Shown here: positions 63,985 to 64,000 of the stretch, one piece after another
Layout of the letters: each line of letters begins with the position of its first letter
How positions within the stretch are numbered: the stretch's first letter is position 1
Assembly: GCF_014204545.1 (NCBI RefSeq)
Contig: NZ_JACHLJ010000003.1
Location: forward strand, 310,001 to 374,000
Length of the DNA: 64,000 bases
DNA from: Brevundimonas vesicularis
GTDB lineage: Bacteria > Pseudomonadota > Alphaproteobacteria > Caulobacterales > Caulobacteraceae
Reading direction: 5' to 3'
Made by a program: the position numbers and the translations under genes
The notes under the pieces: model-generated
The model's input: only the letters and a program-made list of their open reading frames with translations
Told to the model about the DNA's origin: nothing
The model's database searches: none

Positions 63985-64000
63985 ACCGGCAACCGACGCC

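Overview
The window is chromosomal DNA of high G+C content (roughly two thirds G+C by eye). It is packed with short intergenic gaps, and no gene-free stretch exceeds 300 bases. Gene content and order (heparinase II/III gene near rpe and purH, Tat-exported DUF885 proteins, TadG, tandem secreted S9 peptidases, ftsK followed by lolA) suggest an alphaproteobacterium of the Caulobacteraceae, most like Brevundimonas. That assignment is inference from gene families, not a database match. I saw no rRNA, tRNA, CRISPR array, prophage, integrase or insertion sequence.

Layout. 1-7.2 kb, minus strand: a subtilase lipoprotein cut by the left edge, a Tat-exported dienelactone hydrolase, purH, a secreted protein with a TonB-C-like end, and a heparinase II/III protein. 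7.2-11.3 kb: rpe, an RsmB-type rRNA methyltransferase and kup, tightly coupled. 11.5-12.8 kb: an Rrf2 regulator and an SDR enzyme. 12.8-19 kb: a complete branched-chain 2-oxoacid dehydrogenase cluster (bkdA1-bkdA2-bkdB-lpd) with a divergent Lrp-type regulator. 19-25.7 kb: pirin, a WD40-type protein, mtgA, an M2 peptidase and TadG. 25.7-34 kb: a 2OG-Fe(II) oxygenase, two OmpA-domain proteins, a MaoC hydratase, a PLP dehydratase, glpK, an APH-type phosphotransferase and a DUF1223 protein. 34-38.7 kb: two tandem S9 peptidases. 38.8-46.4 kb: an ion channel, dapF, maeB, rsmI, yraN, a SirB1-type protein and a UbiH-type hydroxylase. 46.5-51.1 kb: ftsK, lolA and two small envelope genes. 51.2-55.5 kb: rbfA-truB-rpsO-pnp. 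55.6-59.4 kb: two tandem DUF885 proteins. 59.3-61.8 kb: a minus-strand operon of a thioredoxin-reductase-like flavoprotein, a DUF1176 lipoprotein, a DUF2945 protein and a possible small ORF. 61.9-64 kb: icd and a DUF2939 protein.

The most interesting signal is a dispersed hairpin element of about 30 bases, present seven times, all in the same orientation. Its core is nearly constant, while its outer five-base-pair stem changes with compensatory substitutions on both arms. A roughly 10-base A-rich tail usually follows. Two places carry it as a tandem pair, two copies sit in the leaders of truB and rpsO, and one lies in frame inside glpK, adding about 14 residues. It behaves like a structured, mobile or regulatory palindromic element. 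Other points of note are an FCCH-like double repeat inserted into the TadG VWA domain, an ion channel ending in a zinc ribbon, and a large palindromic repeat between the S9 genes with a half copy after icd.
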